Below are positions 18,565 through 27,800 of a stretch of DNA of 64,000 nucleotides, piece after piece. This stretch comes from an uncultured Prevotella sp. (lineage in GTDB: Bacteria > Bacteroidota > Bacteroidia > Bacteroidales > Bacteroidaceae): positions 1 through 64,000 of the forward strand of contig ONDK01000020.1 of assembly GCA_900316565.1 (NCBI GenBank), written 5' to 3'. Position 1 is the stretch's first letter. Every line of letters starts with the position of its first letter. The notes under the pieces are model-generated. The model searched no databases. It saw nothing but the letters and a program-made list of their open reading frames with translations, and had not been told where the DNA came from. Position numbers and translations under genes: made by a program.

Positions 18565-19494
18565 TTATCCTCTCATCTTCTCACCGAAATCCTTGCTGAC
18601 ATAGTTGTATATGTCCTTGCAGCAGTCGGCAGAGAAGGCAAGAGCATAGCGCACCGTGTCGTCCCATTGCTGTGCCGTGAGACCATCTTGCAGTTGGCTG
18701 AGGCTTATGTCGTTCTTTATAAGCCCGAAGACGAAGCCGGCATTGAAGTTGTCGCCCGCGCCGACGGTGGAGACGGTCTCCTGGGCCGGCACGTCATAAT
18801 GCTTCGAGAAGCCGCCGTTGCCGTAGACCTCCACGGGCTCGGCGCCGTGAGTGTAGATGAAGTTGCGGCAGTAGAATGAAATCTCGGCATTGTAAACCTT
18901 GTCCGCGCTGTCCTTCTTATACAGTGTCAGGAAGTCCTCATAGCTTCCCCGCACGATATCGGCATAGTCGAGGTTGTCGATGAAGTTAGGCGTTATCTTC
19001 ATAATCTCGTTCTTATGTGCCGGACGGAAGTTTACGTCATAATATAATATAGCGCCATGACTCTTCGCATAGTCGAGAAATGCTGCCACCTGCGGTCTTA
19101 TCACCGGGTTGAGGGCGAAGAAAGAGCCGAAGAGCACTATGTCGTCAGGGTTTATCTCCGGGTAAGCGAACTCCAGTTGGTCGTGCGGATGGTCCTTGTA
19201 AAAGATGTAGTCGGCATCGTTGTTGTCGTCTAGGAACGCCAGTGAGATGGGCGACTTCGAATCCGGGAAGACGCTGACATTGCTTGCGTCAGCACCGTTC
19301 TCCCTCAGAAAGCTTATTATCTTCTCTCCTACGCGGTCGTTGCCGGCCTCAGAGATGAACGTCGTGTCCACTCCGGCGCGTGCCAGTGAGATGATGGCAT
19401 TAAACGTAGAACCACCCGGGACAGCACTTACCGGTTGTCCCTTTTTGAAAATGATGTCGAGAACAGTCTCGCCGATACCAATTACTTTACGCAT
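18565..19494 (-). CDS. PfkB-family carbohydrate kinase
   Basis: 309 aa from the start at 19494 (MRKVIGIGE), chosen because the ribokinase fold begins directly there; an ATG 48 bp upstream is possible. PfkB signatures are both present: GGSTFNAIISLARAG near the N-terminus and the catalytic STVGAGDNFNAGFVFGL with the base Asp. It phosphorylates a sugar using ATP. Fructose or a keto-deoxy sugar acid is likely by family, but specificity cannot be read. It is transcribed singly, divergent from the M16 protease gene. Confidence 0.85.
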   Translation of the reverse strand: MRKVIGIGETVLDIIFKKGQPVSAVPGGSTFNAIISLARAGVDTTFISEAGNDRVGEKIISFLRENGADASNVSVFPDSKSPISLAFLDDNNDADYIFYKDHPHDQLEFAYPEINPDDIVLFGSFFALNPVIRPQVAAFLDYAKSHGAILYYDVNFRPAHKNEIMKITPNFIDNLDYADIVRGSYEDFLTLYKKDSADKVYNAEISFYCRNFIYTHGAEPVEVYGNGGFSKHYDVPAQETVSTVGAGDNFNAGFVFGLIKNDISLSQLQDGLTAQQWDDTVRYALAFSADCCKDIYNYVSKDFGEKMRG

Positions 19495-19614
19495 ATAAAT
19501 CCCGTGGCGGTCTCCCAGCAGCGCTCTCTTACTCCTTTTCAATGTGATGAAAGGTGGAAAGGCGGTCCTTGGAAGGTTCCGTCATTATTAATTATTCCAG
19601 TTGTTTTATTAGTG

Positions 19615-19645
19615 CAAAAATACTGTTTTCCAAAGAAACGGCAAA
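19615..19645 (-). promoter_or_regulatory. Promoter of the PfkB kinase gene
   Basis: On the minus strand TTTG (complement of 19642-19645), a 19-nt spacer, and TATTTTTG (complement of 19615-19622). The leader to the ATG at 19494 is about 110 nt. Confidence 0.7.
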
Positions 19646-19687
19646 ACAAAAAGCCCCTTCTTTTTCATTTATTATACAAAAAATCAG

Positions 19688-19695
19688 TACTTTTG
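19688..19695 (+). promoter_or_regulatory. -7 element upstream of the M16 protease gene
   Basis: TACTTTTG matches TAnnTTTG. A clear -33 TTTG at the right distance was not found, so only the -7 box is supported. Confidence 0.45.
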
Positions 19696-19786
19696 TGGCT
19701 CACAATAATTATTATCAAAAGGCCGGCTTATGACCGGCAACATTTCAATGGCCCTGGGGAACAGACAGGGCTTGTGGACGTTCGTC

Positions 19787-21067
19787 ATGAAATACAATAC
19801 AACAACACTTCCCAATGGCCTCCGCGTCATTCATCTTCCGTCGGCATCGCCGGTGGTCTACTGCGGTTATGAGATAAAGGCCGGCACTGCCGACGAGCCA
19901 GAAGGCTATGAGGGTATAGCCCATTTCTGTGAGCATACCACCTTTAAGGGTACCGCCCGCCGCTCATCGCTTGACGTGATAAACTGCCTGGAGAGTGTTG
20001 GCGGCGACCTGAACGCCTACACCACGAAGACAGATACTGTATACTATGCCGCCATTTTGAAGGACTATCTCCCACGGGCCATAGACCTTCTGAGCGACAT
20101 AGTGTTCCACAGCGTATATCCACAGAAACAAATTGACAAGGAGGTGGAGGTTATCTGCGACGAGATAGAGTCCTACAACGACTCTCCCGCCGACCTTATC
20201 TACGATGAGTTTGAGAACATTATCTTCCGCGGCACACCTCTCGGTCATAATATCCTCGGCACCGCCGACCGCGTGCGCCGGTTCACCACCGCCGACGCCC
20301 TTATGTTCACCCGTACCTTCTACCGTCCTGACAACGCGATATTCTTTATCTATGGCGATGTCGACTTCGATGCCGTGGTGGAAATGCTCAGGGCAGCGTC
20401 ACCGGAGCAGGATAACGGAAACGCGGAGAAAGTCATTCTGCCGTCGTCTTCCGATATACCGCCATGCCATGAAGCGACTTCCTCCTCCACGGCAAATGCT
20501 GACAATGCTGCTGCCTTTGGACAGACCGTCGTCCGCCACCTCAACACCCATCAGGCTCATGTGATGCTGGGCCGTCGCTCCTATGGCGTTGATGACGACC
20601 GTCGCATAGCCCTTTACCTGCTGAACAATATCCTTGGCGGTCCGGGGATGAACGCCCGTCTCAACCTTAGCCTCCGTGAGCGCCATGGCCTTGTATATAC
20701 TGTTGAGAGTACGATGGTGAGCTATCATCACACCGGACTGTGGGCAGTCTACTTCGGATGCGACTCAGAGGATGTGGAACGCTGCCTTGAGCTCGTAAGA
20801 AAGGAACTCGACAAGATGATGGACAGCCCTCTCAGCGCCGAAAGCCTTGCCGCCGCAAAACAGCAGATACGCGGGCAGATAGGAATAGCCAGCGACAACC
20901 GCGAGAACTTCGCACTTGACTTCGGCAAGGCGTTCCTGCATTACGGCTGGGAGAGGGATGTGGAGAGACTGTATAAACGCATCGACGCCCTGACAGCACG
21001 GCAGCTGCAGGACGTCGCATGCGATATTTTCCGTAAGGAGGGTCTCACCACCCTCATCTTTGAGTGA
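19787..21067 (+). CDS. M16-family zinc peptidase
   Basis: 426 aa from the start at 19787 (MKYNTTTLPNGLRV), where the family homology begins; the frame extends 19 codons further upstream without conserved features. The inverted zinc motif HxxEH is present as HFCEH (His46, Glu49, His50), with a third ligand near Glu126 in VICDEIESYND. The second half carries the usual M16 non-catalytic domain (HVMLGRRSYGVDDDRRIALYLLNNILGG...GMNARLNLSLRE). No signal peptide, so probably cytoplasmic and of the processing-peptidase-like type that degrades peptides. It ends 3 bp before the convergent nadA stop. Confidence 0.88.
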   Translation: MKYNTTTLPNGLRVIHLPSASPVVYCGYEIKAGTADEPEGYEGIAHFCEHTTFKGTARRSSLDVINCLESVGGDLNAYTTKTDTVYYAAILKDYLPRAIDLLSDIVFHSVYPQKQIDKEVEVICDEIESYNDSPADLIYDEFENIIFRGTPLGHNILGTADRVRRFTTADALMFTRTFYRPDNAIFFIYGDVDFDAVVEMLRAASPEQDNGNAEKVILPSSSDIPPCHEATSSSTANADNAAAFGQTVVRHLNTHQAHVMLGRRSYGVDDDRRIALYLLNNILGGPGMNARLNLSLRERHGLVYTVESTMVSYHHTGLWAVYFGCDSEDVERCLELVRKELDKMMDSPLSAESLAAAKQQIRGQIGIASDNRENFALDFGKAFLHYGWERDVERLYKRIDALTARQLQDVACDIFRKEGLTTLIFE

Positions 21068-21070
21068 GGA

Positions 21071-22063
21071 CTATGACAAGGATAGCATCTTCTCTATCGG
21101 CTTCACGGCCTCCTTGGCTATCGCCGGGTCTATCTCTATCTCCGGCCAGCCATATTTCAGAGAGTTGTAAATCTTCGCCAGTGAGTTGAGCTTCATAAAC
21201 TCACACTCGTTGCAGGAGCAGCCTAAGCTGCCCTCGCTGACCTCCGGCGGCACGGGGATGAATGTCTGGGAGGGACAGGTGCGCTGCATCTCATGCAGAA
21301 TACCGGCCTCAGTGGCCACGATGAACTCCTTTTGCTCCGGATGTTCCTGCGCATATTTCAGCATTGTGGCAGTACTTCCTTTCACGTCGGCGATGGCAAG
21401 CACAGGGGCCTTACACTCCAGGTGGGCCATAACGACGGCATCGGGATGCTCCTTCTTCAACTTCGTTATCCCTTCCACCGAGAACTTCTCGTGGACATGG
21501 CATCCGCCGTTCCACAGCAGCATCTTCCTTCCCGTCAGGGAGTTGATATAGTTTCCTAAGTTATAGTCCGGACCGAAGATTATCTTCTTGTCCTTGGGAA
21601 AGGAGTTTATCACCTTCACGGCGTTGCCGGAGGTCACCACGCAGTCGGTGAGAGCCTTCACGGCAGCCGTGGTGTTCACATAGCTCACCACCTTGTATCC
21701 CGGATGCTCCTCCTTGTATTTCTTCAGGTCCTCGGCATTGCAGCTGTCGGCGAGGGAGCAGCCTGCGTTGAGGTCCGGGCAGAGCACTGTCTTGTCGGGT
21801 GAAAGCAGCTTGCAGGTCTCCGCCATGAAGTGAACACCGCACATGACCATTACTTTAGCGTCGGTCTCGGCGGCTTTACGGGCCAGGGCCAGGGAGTCGC
21901 CAACGAAGTCGGCGATGTCCTGGATGTCGCCAACGGTATAATAGTGCGCGAGGATAATGGCATCTTTCTCCTTGCACAACTTACGAATCTCTTTCTTCAA
22001 GTCCAGGTTTTTGTCGATGGGCTCATCGACATATCCTTTCTCCTTCCAGCTTTCTTTCACCAT
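21071..22063 (-). CDS. nadA: Quinolinate synthase A
   Basis: 330 aa from 22063 (MVKESWKEKG); an ATG at 22096 would add 11 residues. NadA condenses iminoaspartate with dihydroxyacetone phosphate to quinolinate, the first dedicated intermediate of NAD synthesis, using a [4Fe-4S] cluster. Visible signatures are ILAHYYTVGDIQDIADFVGDSL, VMVMCGVHFMAETCKLLSP, CPDLNAGCSLADSC, HLECKAPVLAIAD and the C-terminal CSCNECEFMKLN. No nadB or nadC lies beside it. Its promoter is at 22138-22169. Confidence 0.93.
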   Translation of the reverse strand: MVKESWKEKGYVDEPIDKNLDLKKEIRKLCKEKDAIILAHYYTVGDIQDIADFVGDSLALARKAAETDAKVMVMCGVHFMAETCKLLSPDKTVLCPDLNAGCSLADSCNAEDLKKYKEEHPGYKVVSYVNTTAAVKALTDCVVTSGNAVKVINSFPKDKKIIFGPDYNLGNYINSLTGRKMLLWNGGCHVHEKFSVEGITKLKKEHPDAVVMAHLECKAPVLAIADVKGSTATMLKYAQEHPEQKEFIVATEAGILHEMQRTCPSQTFIPVPPEVSEGSLGCSCNECEFMKLNSLAKIYNSLKYGWPEIEIDPAIAKEAVKPIEKMLSLS

Positions 22064-22137
22064 CTTTCTTGTTTCCTTTTCTTTTCTTGTCCGCAACCTA
22101 TCGAGTGCGCTTGTTATTGTTTTGATTTATCGATGCG

Positions 22138-22169
22138 CAAAAATAGTCAATCTTTTCTATATCTGCAAA
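22138..22169 (-). promoter_or_regulatory. Promoter of nadA
   Basis: On the minus strand TTTG (complement of 22166-22169), a 20-nt spacer and TATTTTTG (complement of 22138-22145), an exact fit to the Bacteroidetes promoter. Confidence 0.75.
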
Positions 22170-22247
22170 AGACAACATGAAAAAATGCAGATAATGGATG
22201 TTTTGTGCTATTATCACATAGGTTTTCTGCGGTTGCCTTTTTATTAG

Positions 22248-24668
22248 TTAGTAATCATAATTCTCAATTTCTTTATGGTCGGTAGGACTGACACCATAGC
22301 GTTTCTTATAGCATTTTGAGAAATAGCGCGGGTCGCTATAGCCACACTGGTAGGCGATGTCGGAAACGGTGAGCGCGGCACTGCTGTCATGAAGCAGTCG
22401 GTGCGCTTTCTGCATGCGGGCATTGATGAGTAACTGTGTGGCAGTGATACCCACGAGGGAGCGCAGTTTGCGGTTGAGGTTGCTGCGACTGGTGGCAGCA
22501 TGTATAGCCATGGCGTCGATATTGGCATCGCTGTTTGATACATTAGCCTCTATATACTCCTTGACACGCTCAAGGAAACGTTGATCTTTAGCAGGGAGGG
22601 TAGGGGACAGCGTCTGCATGGCATCAGAAGGTGTGTCGGCATCCGCTGAAACGCCAGCACCGTCTGAGGATGCTGTATTATTGGAATGTGCTGGGGCTTC
22701 GCTTTCACGGCTCATGTGATCCTCGCTGGTAGCCAACAATGTCATGTATTTTGTGAGCAGTTCGCTGCGCTGTCGTTGCAGGGCGCGGATGTGCATTACT
22801 GTATATACGATGGCACCAAGGATGATGATGACAATGAGGATGCCAAGGCAATGCGCCCACCATGTTTCATACCAATAAGGCTTAACAATGATGACCAAAC
22901 TGCGGTTGTTGGGCACCCAACGACCGTATTTGTCTGTTGACTGCACCTCAAGGGTGTAGGTAGCAGGAGCAAGATTATAGAAGGTAAGGGTGCGGTTACT
23001 GCTGGCGTATGTCCACGGGCCGCCGTTGAGGCGGTTGCGGTAACGGATGCCGCTATTGTCGCTATAGTCTAGTGCAGCAAAGGTAACGGAAAAGTTTCGT
23101 TCGTTGGGGGCTATGGTGATGGTATCAACGGCACAGATGCCAAGGAATGGTTGCTGACCATTGACATGTAGTTCTGTGAATAGCAGTGGTGGCACGTAGC
23201 CGCGCGACTGCATACTGTGCTGTGTGGCGATATAGGCTCCCTGCTCTTGGGCGAATACCCACGAGCCGTCATAGAGTTGCAGGGGCTGCTCCTCAGAGAA
23301 ATGGCTGGTGGTGCTCCAGAACTGCCGTGAGAAGGTGGTGGTGACATCAGCATGGGCATCGAAGTCGAGCACCCTGTCAGTACACACTACAAAGAGATGC
23401 CCGTTAGGTTGCAATGCCAGCGCCTGACAGGCATCACTGCTTAGTGATGAGTTATGGCAGTTATAGTGCCTGAATACTGGCTGTGCTGCAAAGAGGTCGC
23501 GCTCGGTGGTCACATCGATGCCGTTATTTTCTGTTGCTACGAAGATATTCCCTTTGTTGTCCATTACCACATCCATCACAGCATTGCACGACAAACTCTG
23601 CTTGCGCCTGCCTTCGCGGTGCAGTGTGCGAAAGGTGCTCTTAGTGAGGTCGCTATGACTCACATCACCGATAATCAATCCATTGGTGGTGGCGCAAACA
23701 ATCTTATAATCAGGTGTGATGAGGATGCGGCGTACGCGGTGAGGACTGTTGAACGGCTTGATATGTGAAAAGGTGGTTATCGTGGGCGCTGCTGCCGCAG
23801 GATTGGTAATGCATGCTATGCCTCCGCCAAAGGTGGCGAGCCACAGACGACCGCGACCATCCTCTACGATATGATAAATGATATTGCATGTGAGGGCTTT
23901 GTCGCGTATCTCGCTGATGGAATAGTTGCCGTCAGGCAGTTCGCGCAACCTCAGCAGCGCGCCAGGTTTGCAACCTATCCATATATCACCGTTATGTGTC
24001 CTCATCATGCAGTAGGCGCGATGGTTGAAGGATGTAGATGTGTGGTGCAGACGGCCGTCGGCACCCAGATATCCTAATAATGTGTTATGCTCATCAAAGA
24101 TTCTGATGCTCTCATCCTCCTTGGTAGCGAGCCACCAACGATGCCTGCCGTCACGCATGAATGCCTTTGCCTGCAGGCCCTCGGTGCCAGCCACTATAGT
24201 GGCTGGATAATGCTCAGGCACCGTCTTGCTGACTCCATAGCGCTCGATGTTCCATGTAATGCCATTGATGTCGCTATAGGACTGTGGCGATGTCGATGAA
24301 ATGGCGGAAAAAGAAGTCTTGCCCTTGATATCACGCAGACGATAGGTGTGAGTATCGAATAGGAATGTGCCCGCCTCAGTGCGGCAGAGAATATTGCCGT
24401 CGGCATCAAGTGCGATGCGGCGGATGACATCAGATTCTATATTAGTATTATCACCAGCCATCGACTTCATCTGGCGAAACTCATAGCCATCATATCTATT
24501 GAGACCGTTCCATGTGGCAAACCACATGAAGCCCTGACGGTCCTGAAGCATGCCTGATACAATCCAGTGCGACAACCCTTGGCGGTCGGAATAGGTGACC
24601 GTCTTCTGCTGTCCCAAGATATTGGCTGTGCATATTAGTAGTAGAAAGATATATAATAGCCTGGTCAT
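22248..24668 (-). CDS. Membrane-anchored propeller/Y_Y_Y/AraC regulator without a kinase
   Basis: 806 aa from the start at 24668 (MTRLLYIFLLLICTANILGQ, signal/anchor). Residues about 20-505 are propeller repeats of the two-component-regulator type (LQDRQGFMWFATWNGLNRYDG, VEDGRGRLWLATFGGGIACI, DNKGNIFVATENNGID). A Y_Y_Y domain follows at about 530-596, one transmembrane helix at about 606-626 (CLGILIVIIILGAIVYTVMH), a ~70-residue cytoplasmic linker and an AraC helix-turn-helix pair at 715-795 (SRSNLNRKLRSLVGITATQL, DIAYQCGYSDPRYFSKCYKK). Classical hybrid two-component regulators carry HisKA, HATPase and receiver domains between the membrane and the DNA-binding domain; none fits here. It presumably senses a periplasmic oligosaccharide and activates the divergent GH95 gene 196 bp away. 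Its paralogue at 6480-8762 is broken. Confidence 0.88.
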   Translation of the reverse strand: MTRLLYIFLLLICTANILGQQKTVTYSDRQGLSHWIVSGMLQDRQGFMWFATWNGLNRYDGYEFRQMKSMAGDNTNIESDVIRRIALDADGNILCRTEAGTFLFDTHTYRLRDIKGKTSFSAISSTSPQSYSDINGITWNIERYGVSKTVPEHYPATIVAGTEGLQAKAFMRDGRHRWWLATKEDESIRIFDEHNTLLGYLGADGRLHHTSTSFNHRAYCMMRTHNGDIWIGCKPGALLRLRELPDGNYSISEIRDKALTCNIIYHIVEDGRGRLWLATFGGGIACITNPAAAAPTITTFSHIKPFNSPHRVRRILITPDYKIVCATTNGLIIGDVSHSDLTKSTFRTLHREGRRKQSLSCNAVMDVVMDNKGNIFVATENNGIDVTTERDLFAAQPVFRHYNCHNSSLSSDACQALALQPNGHLFVVCTDRVLDFDAHADVTTTFSRQFWSTTSHFSEEQPLQLYDGSWVFAQEQGAYIATQHSMQSRGYVPPLLFTELHVNGQQPFLGICAVDTITIAPNERNFSVTFAALDYSDNSGIRYRNRLNGGPWTYASSNRTLTFYNLAPATYTLEVQSTDKYGRWVPNNRSLVIIVKPYWYETWWAHCLGILIVIIILGAIVYTVMHIRALQRQRSELLTKYMTLLATSEDHMSRESEAPAHSNNTASSDGAGVSADADTPSDAMQTLSPTLPAKDQRFLERVKEYIEANVSNSDANIDAMAIHAATSRSNLNRKLRSLVGITATQLLINARMQKAHRLLHDSSAALTVSDIAYQCGYSDPRYFSKCYKKRYGVSPTDHKEIENYDY

Positions 24669-24864
24669 AGAAAAGCATTTAGGAAACAGTGAGCAAAGGT
24701 AGTAAAAAAGATTCAAAAGGCTATAAATATCGCTTTTTTTTAACTTTGCTCCTTTTTTTTACACCCTTGCGCCCTTTTTGCACATCCGATAATGCTCAAA
24801 GACGTAATTTTGTGGAAGAATTGAATGTCAATAATAACATAAAAATCAAAAAACAAGGTAAATT
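24669..24864. promoter_or_regulatory. Divergent promoter region between the regulator and GH95 genes
   Basis: A minus-strand -7 box TACCTTTG (complement of 24694-24701) faces the regulator. Plus-strand boxes TAACTTTG (24741-24748) and TAATTTTG (24805-24812) face the GH95 gene. The centre is T-rich. No clear AraC direct repeat was identified by eye. The arrangement fits a regulator controlling its neighbour. Confidence 0.5.
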
Positions 24865-27800
24865 ATGAAGAACCAAGACACTAAAACCATTATGCAGTCA
24901 GCACAGGCAGCGATACTGATGCTGACAATGCTGTTATGCGCCATGAGCGTCAGGGCAAGTGAGAGCGCTGTGGCACGCTGGGTGTTCTCCACTGGCTATG
25001 ACGTAGAGAAGAGCGGCACTACGAGCATCTTTACTCCCAACACGCTGGGATGGTCGCAGATAGCCAACACCAAGTGGTCGCAGACACAGCCTTATTTCCT
25101 GCCCAACGAGTGCGCGCTGGTGCCCGAAAAATGTAAGGTGACCGTGCACACCAGCGACGGCAAATGGCAGGTTACATCAAGCGGTTCGGGCCCCAACTAC
25201 CTGCTGCGCCTGAACACCGCATCAACGGACAAGTTCACAGCCAAGGCAGATTATACTGACGGCACTAAGCATGACCAGTACTTCGAGATAGCTATGCCTA
25301 CCACCTCGCTGCGCAATGTGAAACTGAACTTCGCCATCGGTGACGGCTCCAGCTCAGCAACGAAGTTTGGTGTGGTGTATTCCACCGACGGCGGCACAAC
25401 GTGGAAGGTGCTCGACGACTACACCTCTGGCTCACACTGGAACACCTATGTGGATGCCAACTATGCCTTGGATGCTGACAACAAGGAGAGTCTCATAGTG
25501 CGTATGCTCATACAGTCGGCTACGAAGACCAGCAACTATAACCTGAAGTATGTTAACATACTGGCAGAGGACACACAGGCGCCACAGTTGCAGAGCACCA
25601 AACCCGCTGACGGCGCTACAGCCGTGCTGCCTACAGGAAAGGTGATAATGCTGTTCAACGAGGGTGTGGTTGCACAAACCGATGCTAAGGCAACACTTAC
25701 CAACAATGCTACACATGAGAGCACTGCTATCGCGCCCGTAATAAATATTAATAAGGTGTCGTTTCCATACGAGGAACTGGACCTCACCACATCATACACC
25801 CTGACACTGCCTGCCAACTCGCTGGCAGATATGGCGGGCAATGTGCTCGCTGAGCCTATTGCGGTGAACTTCACCACAGGTGATACTCGCCCTGTGCCAC
25901 CACCAGTGCTTGACAGCAAGAACCGCCTGTGGTATCATCGTCCTGCGGCATATTGGGAAGAGGCACTGCCTTTGGGCAATGGCCGCCTTGGAGCGATGGT
26001 TAGCGGCTCTGTGGCTATAGATACCCTGCAACTCAATGAGGACACCTTCTGGGGGCAGTCGCCTAACCGCAACTATAATGCCAATGCCAAGAACGTGCTC
26101 AAGCAGGTGCAGCAGTATATTTTCAACAAGGACTATGCAGCAGCACAGAAACTGGCTATACCTAACTGGATGTCTCAGGCATCACACGGAGCACAGTATC
26201 AGGCAGCAGGTTGTGTGTTAGTCGGATTCCCTGGTCATCGCTATGACGACGACGAGAAGGGACAGACCGCTGGTGCCATAGACGCACAGGGCTATGTGCG
26301 CTCGCTGGACCTCGCTACTGCCACCGCTACGACATCATACATAGTGAATGGCGTAACGTACACAAGAAACGTATTCACCTCATTCGACGATAATGTGACC
26401 ATCATGCGCATAGAGGCTTCTGAGGCTGGCGCGCTGAACTTCAATGTGTGCTTCGCTGCCCCACAGAAGACCAATATGGTTAAGTTGGGCATCAACAAGA
26501 TTGCCGATGGCATGATAGAGGCATCGCTGATACCTGCACGCAAGGAGTCGGAGGGTGTTGATAACAAACTGAACTGCTATACCTTCATCAAGGTGATAAA
26601 CGACGGAGGCACACAGACCAATAGCACTACACAAAACGTGGTAGAGGGCGGACTGGTGGCAGGCAACCCTGCTGCTCCTGCGATAGAGGTGAGCAACGCT
26701 ACAGCGGCTACCATCATCATCTCTTCGGCAACGAACTTTGTGAACTATGACGATATCAGTGGAGATGCTGAGGCAAAGGCGCTGGGGTATATGACGGCAT
26801 ACATGAACAAGGCGAAGAGCTATGCTACTGCGCTGGCTGACCATACTGAGAAGTATCAGGAGCAGTTCGACAGGGTAAGCCTTGACTTAGGTAAAAACGA
26901 GGTGCAGGAAAAGAAAGACACCGAGACACGCATCAAGGAGTTCCGCTCTATGGGCGGCAACGACCCAGGCTTGGTGAGCAACTACTTCCAGTTCGGTCGC
27001 TACCTGCTCATCTCATCATCACAGCCAGGCACACAGCCAGCCAACCTGCAGGGACTGTGGAACCCTAATGCCCGTCAGTATCCGGCATGGGACTCTAAAT
27101 ATACAACAAATATAAATGTGGAGATGAACTACTGGCCTGCTGAGGTGACTAACCTCTCTGAGTGCCACAACCCATTCATCGAGATGGTTAAGGACGTGAG
27201 CGTGACAGGCGCAGAGACAGCCTCAAAGATGTATGGAGCACGCGGATGGGCACTGCACCACAATACCGACATCTGGCGCACTACGGGCGCTGTGGACAAC
27301 GGTTCGGTGGGCGTATGGCCTACATGTAATGCGTGGTTCTGCTCACACCTGTGGGAGAAGTACCTCTTCTCTGGCGATAAGGAGTATCTGGCTGACATAT
27401 ACCCTGTGCTCAAGGGCTGTGCGCAGTTCTTCCAGGACTTCCTGGTAAAAGACCCTAACACTGGCTACATGGTGGTGGCTCCGTCAAACTCTCCTGAGAA
27501 CCATCCTGGCATCTGCAAGTATGTAGACGACAACAACAAGGAGATGAACTGCGCCCTCTTTGGTGGTGTGGCTATGGATAACCAAATGGTGTATGATGTG
27601 CTGAAGAATACCGCTGAGGCTGCGCGCACTTTGGGTAAGGATGCCGACTTTGCTGATGCTCTTGACGACCTGAAGGCACAGCTCACACCTTATAAGATAG
27701 GTAAATACGGACAGGTGCAGGAATGGCAGGAAGACTGGGATCGTGAGTACAACTCTCACCGTCACCTGTCGCACCTCTGGGGTGCTTATCCTGGCGATCA

